Source: Bacteroidales bacterium (GTDB lineage Bacteria > Bacteroidota > Bacteroidia > Bacteroidales > F082). From it: a DNA stretch of 64,000 bases. The stretch covers positions 33,575 to 97,574 of the forward strand of contig JAFYJV010000030.1 of assembly GCA_017537965.1 (NCBI GenBank), given 5' to 3'. Of the stretch, positions 40,907 through 50,916 are shown piece by piece; the stretch's first letter is position 1, and every line of letters begins with the position of its first letter. The position numbers were made by a program, and so were the translations under genes. The notes below the pieces were generated by a model. It saw nothing but the letters and a program-made list of their open reading frames with translations, made no database searches and had not been told where the DNA came from.

Positions 40907-43105
40907 TCAATATCTCATTTTTCTATTCGTTTTCTTTTTCATGCCATCAAGGAGCAGTTCAAAGTCCATCTGACGTTTCAGCAAGTTGACGCTCTTGACG
41001 CGTACCTTCACTTCGTCGCCGAGCTGCATGATGCGACCTGACTCCTGGCCGATGACGCGGAAGTTCTCCTCGTCAAGATAATAGAAGTCGCCCGGCATGT
41101 CGTCGTAACGCACCAAGCCCTCGCATTTGTTACCTTTCAGCTCCACATAGAGGCCCCATTTGCTCACCCCCGAGATCAAGCCGTCAAACACCTGACCCAC
41201 CTTGTCCTGAAGGTATTCAGCCTGTTTGTACTTGACACTCTGGCGTTCCATCTCTTCGGCTTGTTTCTCCATCTCGCTGGTATGGACGCAATACTCTTCG
41301 TAAGTCTTGCGATCGACGCTTTCCTGGTTTTCGAGAAGATAACGTGTGATGAGCCTGTGCACCATCAGGTCGGGATAGCGGCGGATAGGGGAGGTGAAGT
41401 GCGTGTAATAGTCGAAAGCCAAGCCATAGTGCCCGATGTTGTCGGTGCTGTAAACCGCCTTGGCCATGGTCCGGATGGCCACTGACTCGATCAGGTTTTT
41501 CTCACCCTTGCCTTCCACGTCATCAAACAGCTTGTTGTATGACTTCACCAGCTTGGAACGCGTGCTGATGTCCATGGTATAGCCCAAACGTGAGATCAAG
41601 CGCAGGAAGTTGTTCAGCTTCTCGGGGTTGGGTTCGTCGTGGACACGATAAACGAAGGTGAAGTTCTTCCATTTGCTGTCGGGCTTGCCGAAGGTCTCTG
41701 CCACGGTGCGGTTGGCCAGCAGCATGAAGTCCTCGATGAGCTCATGCGACTCGTTTTGCACACGCACGTAGGTATCGATAGGCTTGCCATGCTCATCGAG
41801 GATGAACTTGACTTCTTCCGAATGGAAGTTGAGACTGCCTTGCGCCATGCGTTTCTCACGCAGTTTGGAGGCCAGATGGTTAAAGGTCAATATCTGTTCC
41901 TTGTAGTCGCCCTCGCCACCTTCAATCATGGCTTGCACTTCCTCGTAGGCATAGCGGCGGCACGACTTGATGATGGTCTTTCCAATCCAATGGCTCAGGA
42001 CGTTGGCATTGTCGTCCATCTCAAACACCACCGAGAAAGTCAGCTTCTCCTCGTCGGGACGCAGCGAACACACGTTGTTGCACAGTTTCTCGGGCAGCAT
42101 GGGGATGGTACGGTCAACCAGATAGACCGAGGTGCCGCGATTGTAGGCCTCTTCGTCGATGGCCGATCCCGGGGTCACATAATGCGACACGTCGGCGATG
42201 TGAACACCAACCTCCCAATGGCCGTTGGGAAGCTTTTGTAAGGAGATGGCGTCGTCGAAGTCCTTGGCGTCCTGCGGGTCGATGGTGATGGTGAACACTT
42301 CCCTGAAATCCTTCCTGCTTCTGACTTCCGACTTCTGTATTCTTGTCGGAATGCCCGCTGCCTCTTTTTCCACCTCTTTTGGGAAGTCAAGAGGATAGTC
42401 GTGCGCCAACAAGATGGATTGCATCTCCACGTCGTTCTCTCCCGGGTTGCCAAGCACACGCACGATCTCGCCGAACGGATTGCCCGAGTTCTCAGGCCAA
42501 TCCACCAGATGAACTACCACTTTCTGGCCATTTTTGGCTCCGTTGAGCTCGCCCTTGGGAACGAAGATATCTACCGGGATCGACTCCATGTCGGGGACGA
42601 CAAACACATAGCCGTGCGAGATGTGCAGCACACCGACGAAATCGGTATGCTTGCGTTCCAGCACCTCCACAATCTCGCCTTCGGGTTTCTTGTTCTTGCG
42701 CTTCGGAAACATCGCCACACGCACACGGTCGCCGTTTAAGGCCTGGCCTGTGTTGTTCGAGGCGATGAAGACATCCTCACCCGAAGCGTCGTCGAGAATC
42801 ACGTAGGCCTTGCCTGTCGATTTCATGTCAACCACACCTTCTACATATTGGGTCTTGGGGCCGTAATCCTCCAACAATTCAGGATTCAGCAGATAGCGAA
42901 AAGGACGTTCCTCGATGAGCTTGCCCTGATCGAAGAGGTCCACCAAAAGATGATACACCACATCCTTACCGGCGGCATCGCGTATTCCCAAGATCTTGCA
43001 GATCTGTTTATAGTTCATTGGCCTGAACGGATTCTCGCCGAAGATGCTCAGAATGGCGTTTGTAAAAACACTTAATTTATTTTCAAGTTTTTTCTTTTTT
43101 TTCAT
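40907..43105 (-). CDS. rnr: Ribonuclease R (RNase II family 3'-5' exoribonuclease)
   Basis: The start at 43105 (MKKKKKLENK) gives 732 residues; an ATG at 43144 would add 13. An N-terminal winged-helix-like region (about 15-75) is followed by cold-shock domains, the RNB catalytic domain with TIDPQDAKDFDDAI (Asp cluster for metal binding, about residues 270-285), and a C-terminal S1 domain (GLISGVSKWGLYVELKGNKCEGL). It degrades structured RNA processively from the 3' end. The short lysine tail after S1 is typical. It lies upstream of the AsmA-like gene. Confidence 0.95.
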   Translation of the reverse strand: MKKKKKLENKLSVFTNAILSIFGENPFRPMNYKQICKILGIRDAAGKDVVYHLLVDLFDQGKLIEERPFRYLLNPELLEDYGPKTQYVEGVVDMKSTGKAYVILDDASGEDVFIASNNTGQALNGDRVRVAMFPKRKNKKPEGEIVEVLERKHTDFVGVLHISHGYVFVVPDMESIPVDIFVPKGELNGAKNGQKVVVHLVDWPENSGNPFGEIVRVLGNPGENDVEMQSILLAHDYPLDFPKEVEKEAAGIPTRIQKSEVRSRKDFREVFTITIDPQDAKDFDDAISLQKLPNGHWEVGVHIADVSHYVTPGSAIDEEAYNRGTSVYLVDRTIPMLPEKLCNNVCSLRPDEEKLTFSVVFEMDDNANVLSHWIGKTIIKSCRRYAYEEVQAMIEGGEGDYKEQILTFNHLASKLREKRMAQGSLNFHSEEVKFILDEHGKPIDTYVRVQNESHELIEDFMLLANRTVAETFGKPDSKWKNFTFVYRVHDEPNPEKLNNFLRLISRLGYTMDISTRSKLVKSYNKLFDDVEGKGEKNLIESVAIRTMAKAVYSTDNIGHYGLAFDYYTHFTSPIRRYPDLMVHRLITRYLLENQESVDRKTYEEYCVHTSEMEKQAEEMERQSVKYKQAEYLQDKVGQVFDGLISGVSKWGLYVELKGNKCEGLVRYDDMPGDFYYLDEENFRVIGQESGRIMQLGDEVKVRVKSVNLLKRQMDFELLLDGMKKKTNRKMRY

Positions 43106-43162
43106 GGAACGTTTTTTTGCAAAAATAGTCCGTATTAATTCCATTTAAGAATTTCCAGGCTG

Positions 43163-43170
43163 CAAAAATA
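43163..43170 (-). promoter_or_regulatory. -7 box of rnr
   Basis: TATTTTTG on the minus strand lies 57 bases before the chosen start at 43105 and 18 before the alternative ATG at 43144. No clear -33 element is seen. Confidence 0.5.
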
Positions 43171-43190
43171 ATGAAATCAATCAATTAGCA

Positions 43191-43211
43191 TGTTGATATT
43201 TTTGTTGATAT
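43191..43211. repeat. Direct repeat TGTTGATAT upstream of nrdD
   Basis: Two TGTTGATAT copies lie at 43191-43199 and 43203-43211, a 12-base period, on the same face of the helix within about one turn. They precede the nrdD promoter box by 42 bases and could bind a regulator of anaerobic nucleotide reduction. Confidence 0.4.
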
Positions 43212-43253
43212 AAAAAACTTGACAAATTGGATGTTTCAAGGCTTAAAAACATA

Positions 43254-43261
43254 TACCTTTG
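43254..43261 (+). promoter_or_regulatory. -7 box of nrdDG
   Basis: TACCTTTG matches TAnnTTTG and lies 70 bases before the nrdD start, leaving a leader of about 65 bases. No standard -33 element is seen, which would fit an activated promoter. Confidence 0.55.
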
Positions 43262-43331
43262 CATGTACCTTCAAAGAGGGAAAATCACGAGACACATATT
43301 TCAAGCAATTATCTGAAAACGAGCACATTAT

Positions 43332-45437
43332 ATGAGCAACGGTGGATTGTACATTAAAAAAAGAGACGGCCGTGAAGAGCCTTTCTCGGTAGAAAAAATC
43401 AAAAACGCCATCAGCAAAGCTTTTTTAGCCTCGGGGTTCTATGCAACTGACGAGGATCTCAACGCCATCTTGAGCCGAGTGAGAGTCACCAACGGCATCA
43501 CGGTGGAAGAGATCCAAAACCAGGTGGAGACCGCCTTGATGGCTGAACAGTACTACACGGTGGCGAAGAACTACATCCTCTACCGACAAAAGCACACCGA
43601 AGACCGTGAAGTTCGTGAGAAGATCGACTTTTTAAGCAACTATGTCAACGCCTCCAACGCCGCCACGGGATCGAAATTCGATGCCAACGCCAACGTGGAG
43701 AAGAAGAACATCGCCACTTTGATGGGCGAGCTGCCCAAGTCGAGCTTCATCCGCATCAACCGCCGCATGCTCACCGACCGTATCAAGGAGGTTTATGGCA
43801 AGGAACTGGCCGACCGTTACATGTATTTGCTTAACAACCATTTCATTTACAAGAACGACGAGACCTCCCTAGCCAACTACTGTGCCTCCATCACCATGTA
43901 TCCATGGCTGAATGAAGGTACCGCCTCCATTGGCGGCAACTCAACGGCTCCCACCAAGCTACGCTCGTTTTGTGGTGGTTTCATCAATATGGTGTTCATG
44001 GTCTCTTCACAACTCTCCGGAGCTTGCGCCACGCCAGAGTTCCTGATGTACATGAACTACTTCATCGGCCTCGACTACGGCAAGGATTACTACAAACGTG
44101 CCGACGAGGTAGTGGATCATTCACTGAAGCCGAGGACCCTCGACAAGGTCATCACCGACTGCTTCCAGCAGATCGTCTATTCGCTCAACCAACCCGCCGG
44201 TGCCAGAAACTACCAGTCGGTGTTCTGGAACATTGCCTATTACGACCGTTATTACTTCGAGTCGCTCTTTGGCAACTTCTACTTCCCCGATGGTTCACAG
44301 CCCGACTGGGAGTCGTTGAGTTGGCTCCAGAAACGATTCATGAAGTGGTTCAACGCCGAACGTCTGAAGAGCGTGCTGACCTTCCCTGTAGAGACGATGG
44401 CGCTGCTCTCGAAGGATGGCGACGTCATCGACCAGGAATGGGGCGACTTCACCGCTGAGATGTATGCCGAAGGACATTCCTTCTTCACCTACCTCAGCGA
44501 CAACGCCGACTCCTTGTCGTCATGCTGCCGTCTGCGCAACGAGATCCAAGACAACGGCTTCAGCTACACCCTCGGCGCCGGTGGCGTTTCCACGGGCTCC
44601 AAGAGCGTGCTCACCATCAACCTCAACCGATGCATCCAGTATGCCGTACGCAACAACATGCATTACCTCACCTTCCTTGAAGAGATTGTCGATCTTTGCC
44701 ACAAGGTGCAGATCTGCTACAACGAGAACCTCAAGGAGTTGCAAGCCAAAGGCATGTTGCCATTGTTCGACGCAGGCTACATCAACCTGTCACGCCAGTA
44801 TCTGACCATCGGCGTGAACGGTCTAGTGGAAGCCGCCGAGTTCCTCAAGATTCCGATCAACGACAATCCCGACTATGAGAAATTCGTGCAAGACGTGCTC
44901 GGCCTCATCGAGAAGTACAACAAGAAGTACCGCTCGAAAGAGCTGATGTTCAATTGCGAGATGATCCCGGCCGAGAACGTGGGCGTGAAACATGCCAAGT
45001 GGGACAAGGAAGACGGCTATGAGGTGCACCGCGACTGTTACAACAGTTACTTCTACATCGTGGAAGACCCCAACACCAACGTGCTTGACAAATTCCGCCT
45101 CCATGGCGAGAAATACATCAAGCACCTCACCGGAGGATCAGCCCTGCACTGCAACCTCGAGGAACACCTCAGCAAGGAGCAGTACAGGCAGCTCCTCCGC
45201 GTAGCCGCTCGCGAAGGCTGCAACTATTTTACTTTCAACATCCCGAATACCATCTGTAACGACTGCGGACATATCGACAAACGCTACCTTAAAGAATGCC
45301 CTGTTTGCCATAGTCACAACATAGATTACCTCACCCGTATCATTGGCTACTTGAAACGCATCAGCAACTTCTCGGAAGCACGACAGGAAGAAGCTCACAG
45401 ACGGTATTACAGCAAAAAGGAGATCGACCGATGCTAA
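43332..45437 (+). CDS. nrdD: Anaerobic ribonucleoside-triphosphate reductase (class III)
   Basis: This 701-residue protein begins with an ATP-cone domain (IKKRDGREEPFSVEKIKNAI), the allosteric site. It has the glycyl-radical C-terminus: zinc Cys at 642, 645, 656 and 659, and the radical Gly672 in RIIGYLKR. It reduces ribonucleoside triphosphates to deoxy forms using formate or thiol reductant, only without oxygen. The stop overlaps the nrdG start by seven bases. The upstream spacer holds paired direct repeats. Length and motifs are standard. Confidence 0.97.
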   Translation: MSNGGLYIKKRDGREEPFSVEKIKNAISKAFLASGFYATDEDLNAILSRVRVTNGITVEEIQNQVETALMAEQYYTVAKNYILYRQKHTEDREVREKIDFLSNYVNASNAATGSKFDANANVEKKNIATLMGELPKSSFIRINRRMLTDRIKEVYGKELADRYMYLLNNHFIYKNDETSLANYCASITMYPWLNEGTASIGGNSTAPTKLRSFCGGFINMVFMVSSQLSGACATPEFLMYMNYFIGLDYGKDYYKRADEVVDHSLKPRTLDKVITDCFQQIVYSLNQPAGARNYQSVFWNIAYYDRYYFESLFGNFYFPDGSQPDWESLSWLQKRFMKWFNAERLKSVLTFPVETMALLSKDGDVIDQEWGDFTAEMYAEGHSFFTYLSDNADSLSSCCRLRNEIQDNGFSYTLGAGGVSTGSKSVLTINLNRCIQYAVRNNMHYLTFLEEIVDLCHKVQICYNENLKELQAKGMLPLFDAGYINLSRQYLTIGVNGLVEAAEFLKIPINDNPDYEKFVQDVLGLIEKYNKKYRSKELMFNCEMIPAENVGVKHAKWDKEDGYEVHRDCYNSYFYIVEDPNTNVLDKFRLHGEKYIKHLTGGSALHCNLEEHLSKEQYRQLLRVAAREGCNYFTFNIPNTICNDCGHIDKRYLKECPVCHSHNIDYLTRIIGYLKRISNFSEARQEEAHRRYYSKKEIDRC

Positions 45438-45934
45438 AATATGCCAATTTTGATATTGTTTTTCAAGAAGTCCCCGACGAGGTAACCTTGGCGATCAACA
45501 TCTCAAACTGCCCCAACCAGTGCGTTGGCTGCCATAGCCAATACCTCTGGAAAGACGTGGGCTATGCGCTCGACAAGGATGCCTTGGACGAACTTGTCGA
45601 CAAGTACAAGTCGGGCATCACTTGCGTATGCTTCATGGGAGGCGACGCCGAGCCATACGACGTGGCCAACCTCGCCATGCATGTGAAGACCAAATACAAG
45701 AACATGAAGACCGCCTGGTATTCCGGTAAGAACGAACTACCTGAATCCTTCCACGCCGAGACCTTCGACTACATCAAGACAGGAAGATACGAAGCCAGCC
45801 TTGGCCCTTTGAACTCCATCACCACCAACCAACGCATGATCAAACGACTGGCCGACGGACGTGTGAAGGACATCACCAGCAGATTCCAGAAAACGGAAGA
45901 AAGAATACAGGAGACGGAATTAACTGAAAAATAA
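45431..45934 (+). CDS. nrdG: Anaerobic ribonucleotide reductase activating protein (radical SAM)
   Basis: This 167-residue protein has the radical-SAM cluster motif CPNQCVGC at 27-34 (CX3CX2C). It uses S-adenosylmethionine and a 4Fe-4S cluster to make the glycyl radical on NrdD. The body is typical of NrdG in size. It overlaps the nrdD stop by seven bases. The C-terminal tail (FQKTEERIQETELTEK) is polar and unassigned. A strong bidirectional terminator follows. Confidence 0.95.
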   Translation: MLKYANFDIVFQEVPDEVTLAINISNCPNQCVGCHSQYLWKDVGYALDKDALDELVDKYKSGITCVCFMGGDAEPYDVANLAMHVKTKYKNMKTAWYSGKNELPESFHAETFDYIKTGRYEASLGPLNSITTNQRMIKRLADGRVKDITSRFQKTEERIQETELTEK

Positions 45935-45952
45935 GAAGAAGTAAAACATAAC

Positions 45953-45987
45953 AAAAAGGGGGGTGACTAATTGTCACCCCCCTTTTT
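45953..45987. terminator. Bidirectional terminator between nrdG and T9SS protein
   Basis: A perfect 15-base stem surrounds a 5-base loop: AAAAAGGGGGGTGAC, TAATT, and the reverse complement ending in TTTTT. It gives a T-run on both strands and serves both convergent transcripts. Confidence 0.92.
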
Positions 45988-46005
45988 GTTTGTAATGAAA
46001 TGCTG

Positions 46006-48351
46006 TTATTTCACTAACAGCTTGCTGGTCACAACAGCACCCTGCTGATCCGTGACGGACACCATGTAGATGCCCTTGTTCCACGACTCGGTGTCGATGC
46101 GGACCACTTGACGGTTGTTTTCTTCAAAGACCATCTGGCCAACAAGATTATAGATCTTCACACTGGCGACATTGCTGCCTTCCACAGTGAAGACGCCGTT
46201 AGTCGGGTTGGGATAGATCTTGGTCTCAGCGGTGAGTTCGGTAACGTTCAGCAACTCGCCGTCGATCTCAACAAAGAACTCAACCGATCCGGCATCCGAC
46301 TCCACAGTAACGACGGTGGAAGCGAATCCCTTGTCTGCAACAGGATAGTTGGGCTCGATGACGAAAGCAAGGCTCTCTTCGAGATTCAAAGTATAAGGCA
46401 ACTCATTGGGCGTGGTGATCACCAGATAAGGCACGCCAGTAGCGTTTTCAGCTTCTGTCACAGAAAGGATCTGGATCGGAAGCTCTGAAGCATAATTGCC
46501 ATTGGTCACGACGAGTTCTGCCGAAGGAGCGGCAGGATCCAAAACCACATTGTTGTTGCCAGTGATGAGCAAGCCCAAGTCTTCAACAGCCTCCACCGAA
46601 GCAACAGCCTTGACCGAAGTCATCTCATTAGGATACAAGGCCATCACTTCCACGTCATAGAAACCAGGAACTTCTTCCTCGAAAGTATAACTTGTTGCAG
46701 TCGTGTTTTCAAGCACAGACTCGCCGTTGACATACACATGGTAACCTATGGGAGAACCGTTAGCTGGTGCATCCCATGTGGCCGTGTAAACATTATTTTC
46801 TTTCGTCAAAGTCAAGTTCTCGACAGGATAAGGGTGAGCGTCGGTATATTCATAGGCAAAGTGGCTGTTCAGGATCTCCTGGTTTGATAATATCTGGACC
46901 CAAATGGACACTTCAAGATCGTCCATCTCTTCCACATGGGTTGACGACAAATTTTGCGTGTATTCAAATTGACGGAACTCTGTGCTTACAAAATCAACCG
47001 GTTCGCCGTCGGCATTAGGCAACATCTTCATGAAGACGTGGTGGAACGAGGTCTCGCCGTTGGTACCAACATTACCCGTGGTTATCTTCTCGTTCACAGA
47101 GACGAACAAATTGGCATGAATGTCAACGTAAGGCATCACATCGGCCTTCACATGGATAGTGTTGCCTTCAACGGTAAAGGATCCTCTAATGTCCATGAAA
47201 GAAGCGACTTGTGCTTCCTGATTAAAGACGCCTTGCGTCATGTTGGTTCCAACATTTTGGCCATCAAGAACGATATTCGGAACGGCACTGATGCCATACA
47301 GGGTACGGCGAACGCCACCTTCAGCAGTGTAATACGGATCTCCATTGCCAGGCCAGTTCATCTGATATTTCGTATAGGTGAAACGCCCTTGGTTATTGTT
47401 GCAGAAATTGTTCATCTGAACATTGACACTTACGCAGGGACCACAGGTTGACGAGGAGAAGTGCTCTATCATGGGGATCCTTTGTGTGTGGGAGATGGCA
47501 ACAGAAACCGTTTTTTCCAACACATTGTTCTCCAATACGTCATCGTCAACGCCATTCACCTTGTTGATGCGTACAAGAACATCGTAGTTGCCAGGAATGC
47601 TTGCATCCACAGCCTGGGTGAAATTCAAAGTAGTGGAGGTCAACTGATTCAAGTTGACAGCGAATGTTTGTGTCACCGGAGCCATGCCGGCAATCTCGTA
47701 GGAAGCTTCAATGGAAGTAATCGGCGTGACGCCATAATTCATCACTTTCACACCAACTTGAAATTCTCCCGTACCCATAATGTCGGGCATGGTGTGTCCA
47801 TTGATTGCTAGGTCAAGGTTCTCAAGGGTAAACAGCTGAATGTCGTCGAAAAACCAGTTGTCGAAATTATAAGAATAACCGGTGTAAAAGATGCAGAACT
47901 GGAAGTTTTCACTTCCCACATCGGTATTGGAGATTTCTTGATTTACTAAATAACCGCCATCAACGGAATAGTTTTGGCTCCATGCATCATGCCATGTGGC
48001 GCCGCCGTCGGAAGTGGTTCCAATACCCAAGATGTGTGAACCACTATAGTTGTCGAGATAGTGTTTGAAAGAAACCACCACACTACTGACACCAGTCAGA
48101 TCGACGACAGGTGACACGAAACGGGCGGTGCCGTTAAATGTTGGATTGTAGTACAGCATCAACTCGTTAGCTGTACCACCAGCGTTAGCGGTACTGGAAA
48201 TGTACCAGTTGGAAGTGCCAAGTCCTGTTTTGGTCCAACCAGCTGGAAGGCTAGAGCCATCGAAGGTCTCCTCAAGATACAAGGTGCGGGTTTGTGCCAT
48301 CGTTGCTACTGAAAACAGTAAGACAAATGAGAATAATAAAGCTTTTTTCAT
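46006..48351 (-). CDS. T9SS-exported multidomain protein with thioredoxin-like (CGPC) domain
   Basis: The start at 48351 (MKKALLFSFV) gives 781 residues with a signal peptide to about residue 20 (MAQ). A jelly-roll anchor-type domain (about 25-180) contains TWHDAW and FDNWFFDDIQLF. After a beta domain (about 180-285) comes a thioredoxin-like region with SSTCGPC (Cys303, Cys306) resembling Omp28-type proteins. A fibronectin-III-like domain lies at about 525-600, and a T9SS type A sorting domain (YPNPTNGVF, IYNLVGQMV, GIYMVSV) ends the chain. It should be secreted or surface-bound, and may have thiol redox activity outside the cell. The substrate is unknown. Confidence 0.85.
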   Translation of the reverse strand: MKKALLFSFVLLFSVATMAQTRTLYLEETFDGSSLPAGWTKTGLGTSNWYISSTANAGGTANELMLYYNPTFNGTARFVSPVVDLTGVSSVVVSFKHYLDNYSGSHILGIGTTSDGGATWHDAWSQNYSVDGGYLVNQEISNTDVGSENFQFCIFYTGYSYNFDNWFFDDIQLFTLENLDLAINGHTMPDIMGTGEFQVGVKVMNYGVTPITSIEASYEIAGMAPVTQTFAVNLNQLTSTTLNFTQAVDASIPGNYDVLVRINKVNGVDDDVLENNVLEKTVSVAISHTQRIPMIEHFSSSTCGPCVSVNVQMNNFCNNNQGRFTYTKYQMNWPGNGDPYYTAEGGVRRTLYGISAVPNIVLDGQNVGTNMTQGVFNQEAQVASFMDIRGSFTVEGNTIHVKADVMPYVDIHANLFVSVNEKITTGNVGTNGETSFHHVFMKMLPNADGEPVDFVSTEFRQFEYTQNLSSTHVEEMDDLEVSIWVQILSNQEILNSHFAYEYTDAHPYPVENLTLTKENNVYTATWDAPANGSPIGYHVYVNGESVLENTTATSYTFEEEVPGFYDVEVMALYPNEMTSVKAVASVEAVEDLGLLITGNNNVVLDPAAPSAELVVTNGNYASELPIQILSVTEAENATGVPYLVITTPNELPYTLNLEESLAFVIEPNYPVADKGFASTVVTVESDAGSVEFFVEIDGELLNVTELTAETKIYPNPTNGVFTVEGSNVASVKIYNLVGQMVFEENNRQVVRIDTESWNKGIYMVSVTDQQGAVVTSKLLVK

Positions 48352-48395
48352 AAGTACTAGGTTTTTATTGATTGTTATTCTTTTGTTTTTCAATG

Positions 48396-48403
48396 CAAAA
48401 ATA
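48396..48403 (-). promoter_or_regulatory. -7 box of the T9SS thioredoxin-like gene
   Basis: TATTTTTG on the minus strand, 44 bases before the start at 48351. Confidence 0.5.
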
Positions 48404-48439
48404 ACAAAATCCCGAAATACAACAGAAAAATCTTAAACT

Positions 48440-50155
48440 TTATCGCACACCTGGCAAAGCTGCGATCAATTTTTTGGTGTATTCGTTTTGCGGATGGTCG
48501 AAGAGTGTGTCGGCGTCTTTGTATTCCATTGGTTTGCCATTGTACATCACCAGTACACGGTCGCTCATGAAACGCACTACGCCCAAGTCGTGCGAGATAA
48601 AGATATAGGTAAGGTGCCTTTCTTCCTTGAGCCTGTTCAAGAGGTTAAGCACCTGTGCCTGCACAGACACGTCGAGGGCCGACACCGATTCGTCGCAGAT
48701 GACCAGACGGGGATTCACCGCCAAAGCGCGAGCGATACAGATACGTTGCCGCTGGCCACCGCTGAACTCATGGGGATAACGGTCGTAATGGGCCGCCTGA
48801 AGGCCCACTTGTTCCAAGAGGTCGCCGACGATCTGCCGACATTTCTTTCGATCCGTCTCGATGCCATGCACCCTCAAGGGTTCGGCAATGGCTTCCCCGA
48901 TCCTGATCCTCGGATTCAGCGAGGAGTAAGGGTCCTGAAACACTATCTGCGCCTGTTTGCGGAAGTCGCGGAGTTCGGCCGATTTTAATGCTGTGACCTC
49001 AATACCATCGAAAAACACCTTGCCTCCCGTAGGCTCTATCAACCTCAAGACCGACCGGCCAAGTGTGGTCTTGCCACATCCCGACTCACCCACCAGTCCT
49101 AGGGTCTCTCCTTCAAACACTTCCAGGCAGACATCATCCACCGCTTTCACATGGTCATAGACACGGCCAAAGACACCTTTCTTTAAAGGATACCAAGTCT
49201 GCAGGTGCTCCACTTTCAACAAGGGCTCTTGGGCATAAAGCCGTTGAAGTCGTTGTCGGCGTTCTTCGTCAGTGATCTGAAGTTCTTTCAATATCTGTTC
49301 CTGGCCACCTGCCCATCTTCTGTCAAGAAACTCCTTCACGATGGGCAATTTCTTCAAGCGCACCTTCATCGGTGGGCGGCAGGCCAGCAGCCCTTGGGTG
49401 TAGGGATGTTGAGGATGTTCAAGCACCTGTCGCACCGTGCCGCGTTCCATGACCTCGCCGTCGTGCATCACCACCACGTCGTCGGCAATTTCCGACACCA
49501 CCCCCAGGTCGTGGGTGATGAATACCATGCCCATTCCCGTCTCCTGTTGCAGGCGACGTAGCAGCTTCAGGATCTCTTTTTGAACCGTCACGTCGAGGGC
49601 GGTGGTGGGCTCGTCAGCGATGAGAATCTGCGGGTTGCAGGCGATGGCCATGGCTATCATGACTCGTTGTTTCTGGCCGCCGCTGAGTTCATGGGGATAA
49701 CTGTCGTAGATGGCTTCAGGCCGCGGCAACATCACTTGGGTGAACAGCGCAATCACCCGTTCGCGAGCTTCCTGTTTTGTCACCTTCTCATGTTGACGTA
49801 TCATCTCCGACACCTGATGGCCGCAACGATACACGGGGTTCAGGCTCGTCATCGGCTCTTGGAATATCATGGCAATACGTTTGCCTCGGATGTCGGCCAT
49901 CTGACGTTCGTCGAAGTCCTTGATGTCCAAGCCTTCCAGCAGCATGGCGTCGGCCTTCACCCTGCTGGCTTTGGCGTCAAGCAGGTGCATCACCGAGAGC
50001 GAGCTCACCGATTTGCCTGAGCCTGACTCGCCAACGATGCCCAGCGTACGTCCCGCATGGACGTCAAAGTCGATGCCATGCACCACCTCACGCCAGTCAT
50101 CGTCACGGCGGAAGTCGATATGAAGGTTTTTTATTTCCAATAAGGCTTGAGGCAT
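48440..50155 (-). CDS. Dipeptide/oligopeptide ABC transporter, fused ATPase (DppD-DppF-like)
   Basis: The start at 50155 ([10 protein letters not shown]) gives 571 residues; a longer frame to 50260 would run through the promoter. Two ABC domains lie in tandem. The first has Walker A GESGSGKS and signature LSGGQKQR, the second Walker A GESGCGKT and FSGGQRQR. Each carries the oligopeptide-type C-terminal tail ([15 protein letters not shown] and [19 protein letters not shown]). This corresponds to fused DppD and DppF, as in GsiA-like transporters. No permease or binding protein is next to it, so its partners must be elsewhere. The gene follows its own -7 box. Confidence 0.9.
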   Translation of the reverse strand: MPQALLEIKNLHIDFRRDDDWREVVHGIDFDVHAGRTLGIVGESGSGKSVSSLSVMHLLDAKASRVKADAMLLEGLDIKDFDERQMADIRGKRIAMIFQEPMTSLNPVYRCGHQVSEMIRQHEKVTKQEARERVIALFTQVMLPRPEAIYDSYPHELSGGQKQRVMIAMAIACNPQILIADEPTTALDVTVQKEILKLLRRLQQETGMGMVFITHDLGVVSEIADDVVVMHDGEVMERGTVRQVLEHPQHPYTQGLLACRPPMKVRLKKLPIVKEFLDRRWAGGQEQILKELQITDEERRQRLQRLYAQEPLLKVEHLQTWYPLKKGVFGRVYDHVKAVDDVCLEVFEGETLGLVGESGCGKTTLGRSVLRLIEPTGGKVFFDGIEVTALKSAELRDFRKQAQIVFQDPYSSLNPRIRIGEAIAEPLRVHGIETDRKKCRQIVGDLLEQVGLQAAHYDRYPHEFSGGQRQRICIARALAVNPRLVICDESVSALDVSVQAQVLNLLNRLKEERHLTYIFISHDLGVVRFMSDRVLVMYNGKPMEYKDADTLFDHPQNEYTKKLIAALPGVR

Positions 50156-50171
50156 AGACAGTTTTTTCGGA

Positions 50172-50179
50172 CAAAAATA
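50172..50179 (-). promoter_or_regulatory. -7 box of the ABC ATPase gene
   Basis: TATTTTTG on the minus strand, 16 bases before the start at 50155. A TTG with a 21-base spacing is the -33 candidate. It lies within the short spacer after the ComF stop (50188). Confidence 0.5.
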
Positions 50180-50187
50180 ACACTTTT

Positions 50188-50883
50188 TTAGTTTCCCGCA
50201 CAAGCCACCGTGGCACAACTGATGGTAATGCCTGGTACCATCGACAAAGTCAGGGCACAAGCCTCCAAGGTGGCACCCGTGGTCAATACATCGTCAATAA
50301 GCAACACATATTTCCCTTCCAGTTGATCGGCATGACGCAACACGAAAATATCCTTCACGTTGCGCCAACGTTCATCTTTGCTCTTGTGAGTCTGCGTGGA
50401 CGTGTTTACCGACCTGACGAGAAACTTGCTTCCGATGGCAATGCCCGTTACCTCAGAAACACCCTGGGCGATCATCATGCTTTGATTGTAGCCGCGAACT
50501 TTCTCCCGCTTCGGATGCAACGGCACGGGGATCAGATAGTCGATATCCTGGAAAAGTGGCGCTTCTTTGATCGATTTCCCGAGTTCCTGTCCAAGAAACA
50601 CGCCCGCCTCACTATTGCCACGGTACTTCAAGGCATGGATCAAATGCTGTACCTTGCCATCCTTCGAGAAAAAGAAACAAGCTGTCACCGCCTTTAATCG
50701 GACCTTGCCGTAAAACATCCGCGACAAAGGATTGTCCTCGACAAAAGCATAACCCGTATGAGGCAAAAAACTACGACAACGTGTGCAAACCAAATGCTCC
50801 CAATGAAACAACGAACATCCACATGCTGCACATATCGAAGGATAAAACAACTCCAAAAGAGCGTAAATAAAAGGAAACTTCAT
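50188..50883 (-). CDS. ComF family phosphoribosyltransferase-like protein
   Basis: This 231-residue protein has an N-terminal zinc-binding region with CAACGC and CTRCRS, and a C-terminal type I phosphoribosyltransferase signature VLLIDDVLTTGATLEACA (about 192-209). ComF-like proteins take part in DNA uptake in competent bacteria but are also widespread where transformation is unproven. It lies 32 bases upstream of the ABC ATPase gene. The role here is uncertain. Confidence 0.9.
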   Translation of the reverse strand: MKFPFIYALLELFYPSICAACGCSLFHWEHLVCTRCRSFLPHTGYAFVEDNPLSRMFYGKVRLKAVTACFFFSKDGKVQHLIHALKYRGNSEAGVFLGQELGKSIKEAPLFQDIDYLIPVPLHPKREKVRGYNQSMMIAQGVSEVTGIAIGSKFLVRSVNTSTQTHKSKDERWRNVKDIFVLRHADQLEGKYVLLIDDVLTTGATLEACALTLSMVPGITISCATVACAGN

Positions 50884-50903
50884 CTATATCTACATTAACG
50901 ATG

Positions 50904-50911
50904 CAAATATA
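50904..50911 (-). promoter_or_regulatory. -7 box of the comF-like gene
   Basis: TATATTTG on the minus strand lies 20 bases before the start at 50883, in the 33-base space after the CarboxypepD-reg-like gene. Confidence 0.5.
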
Positions 50912-50916
50912 GTATT

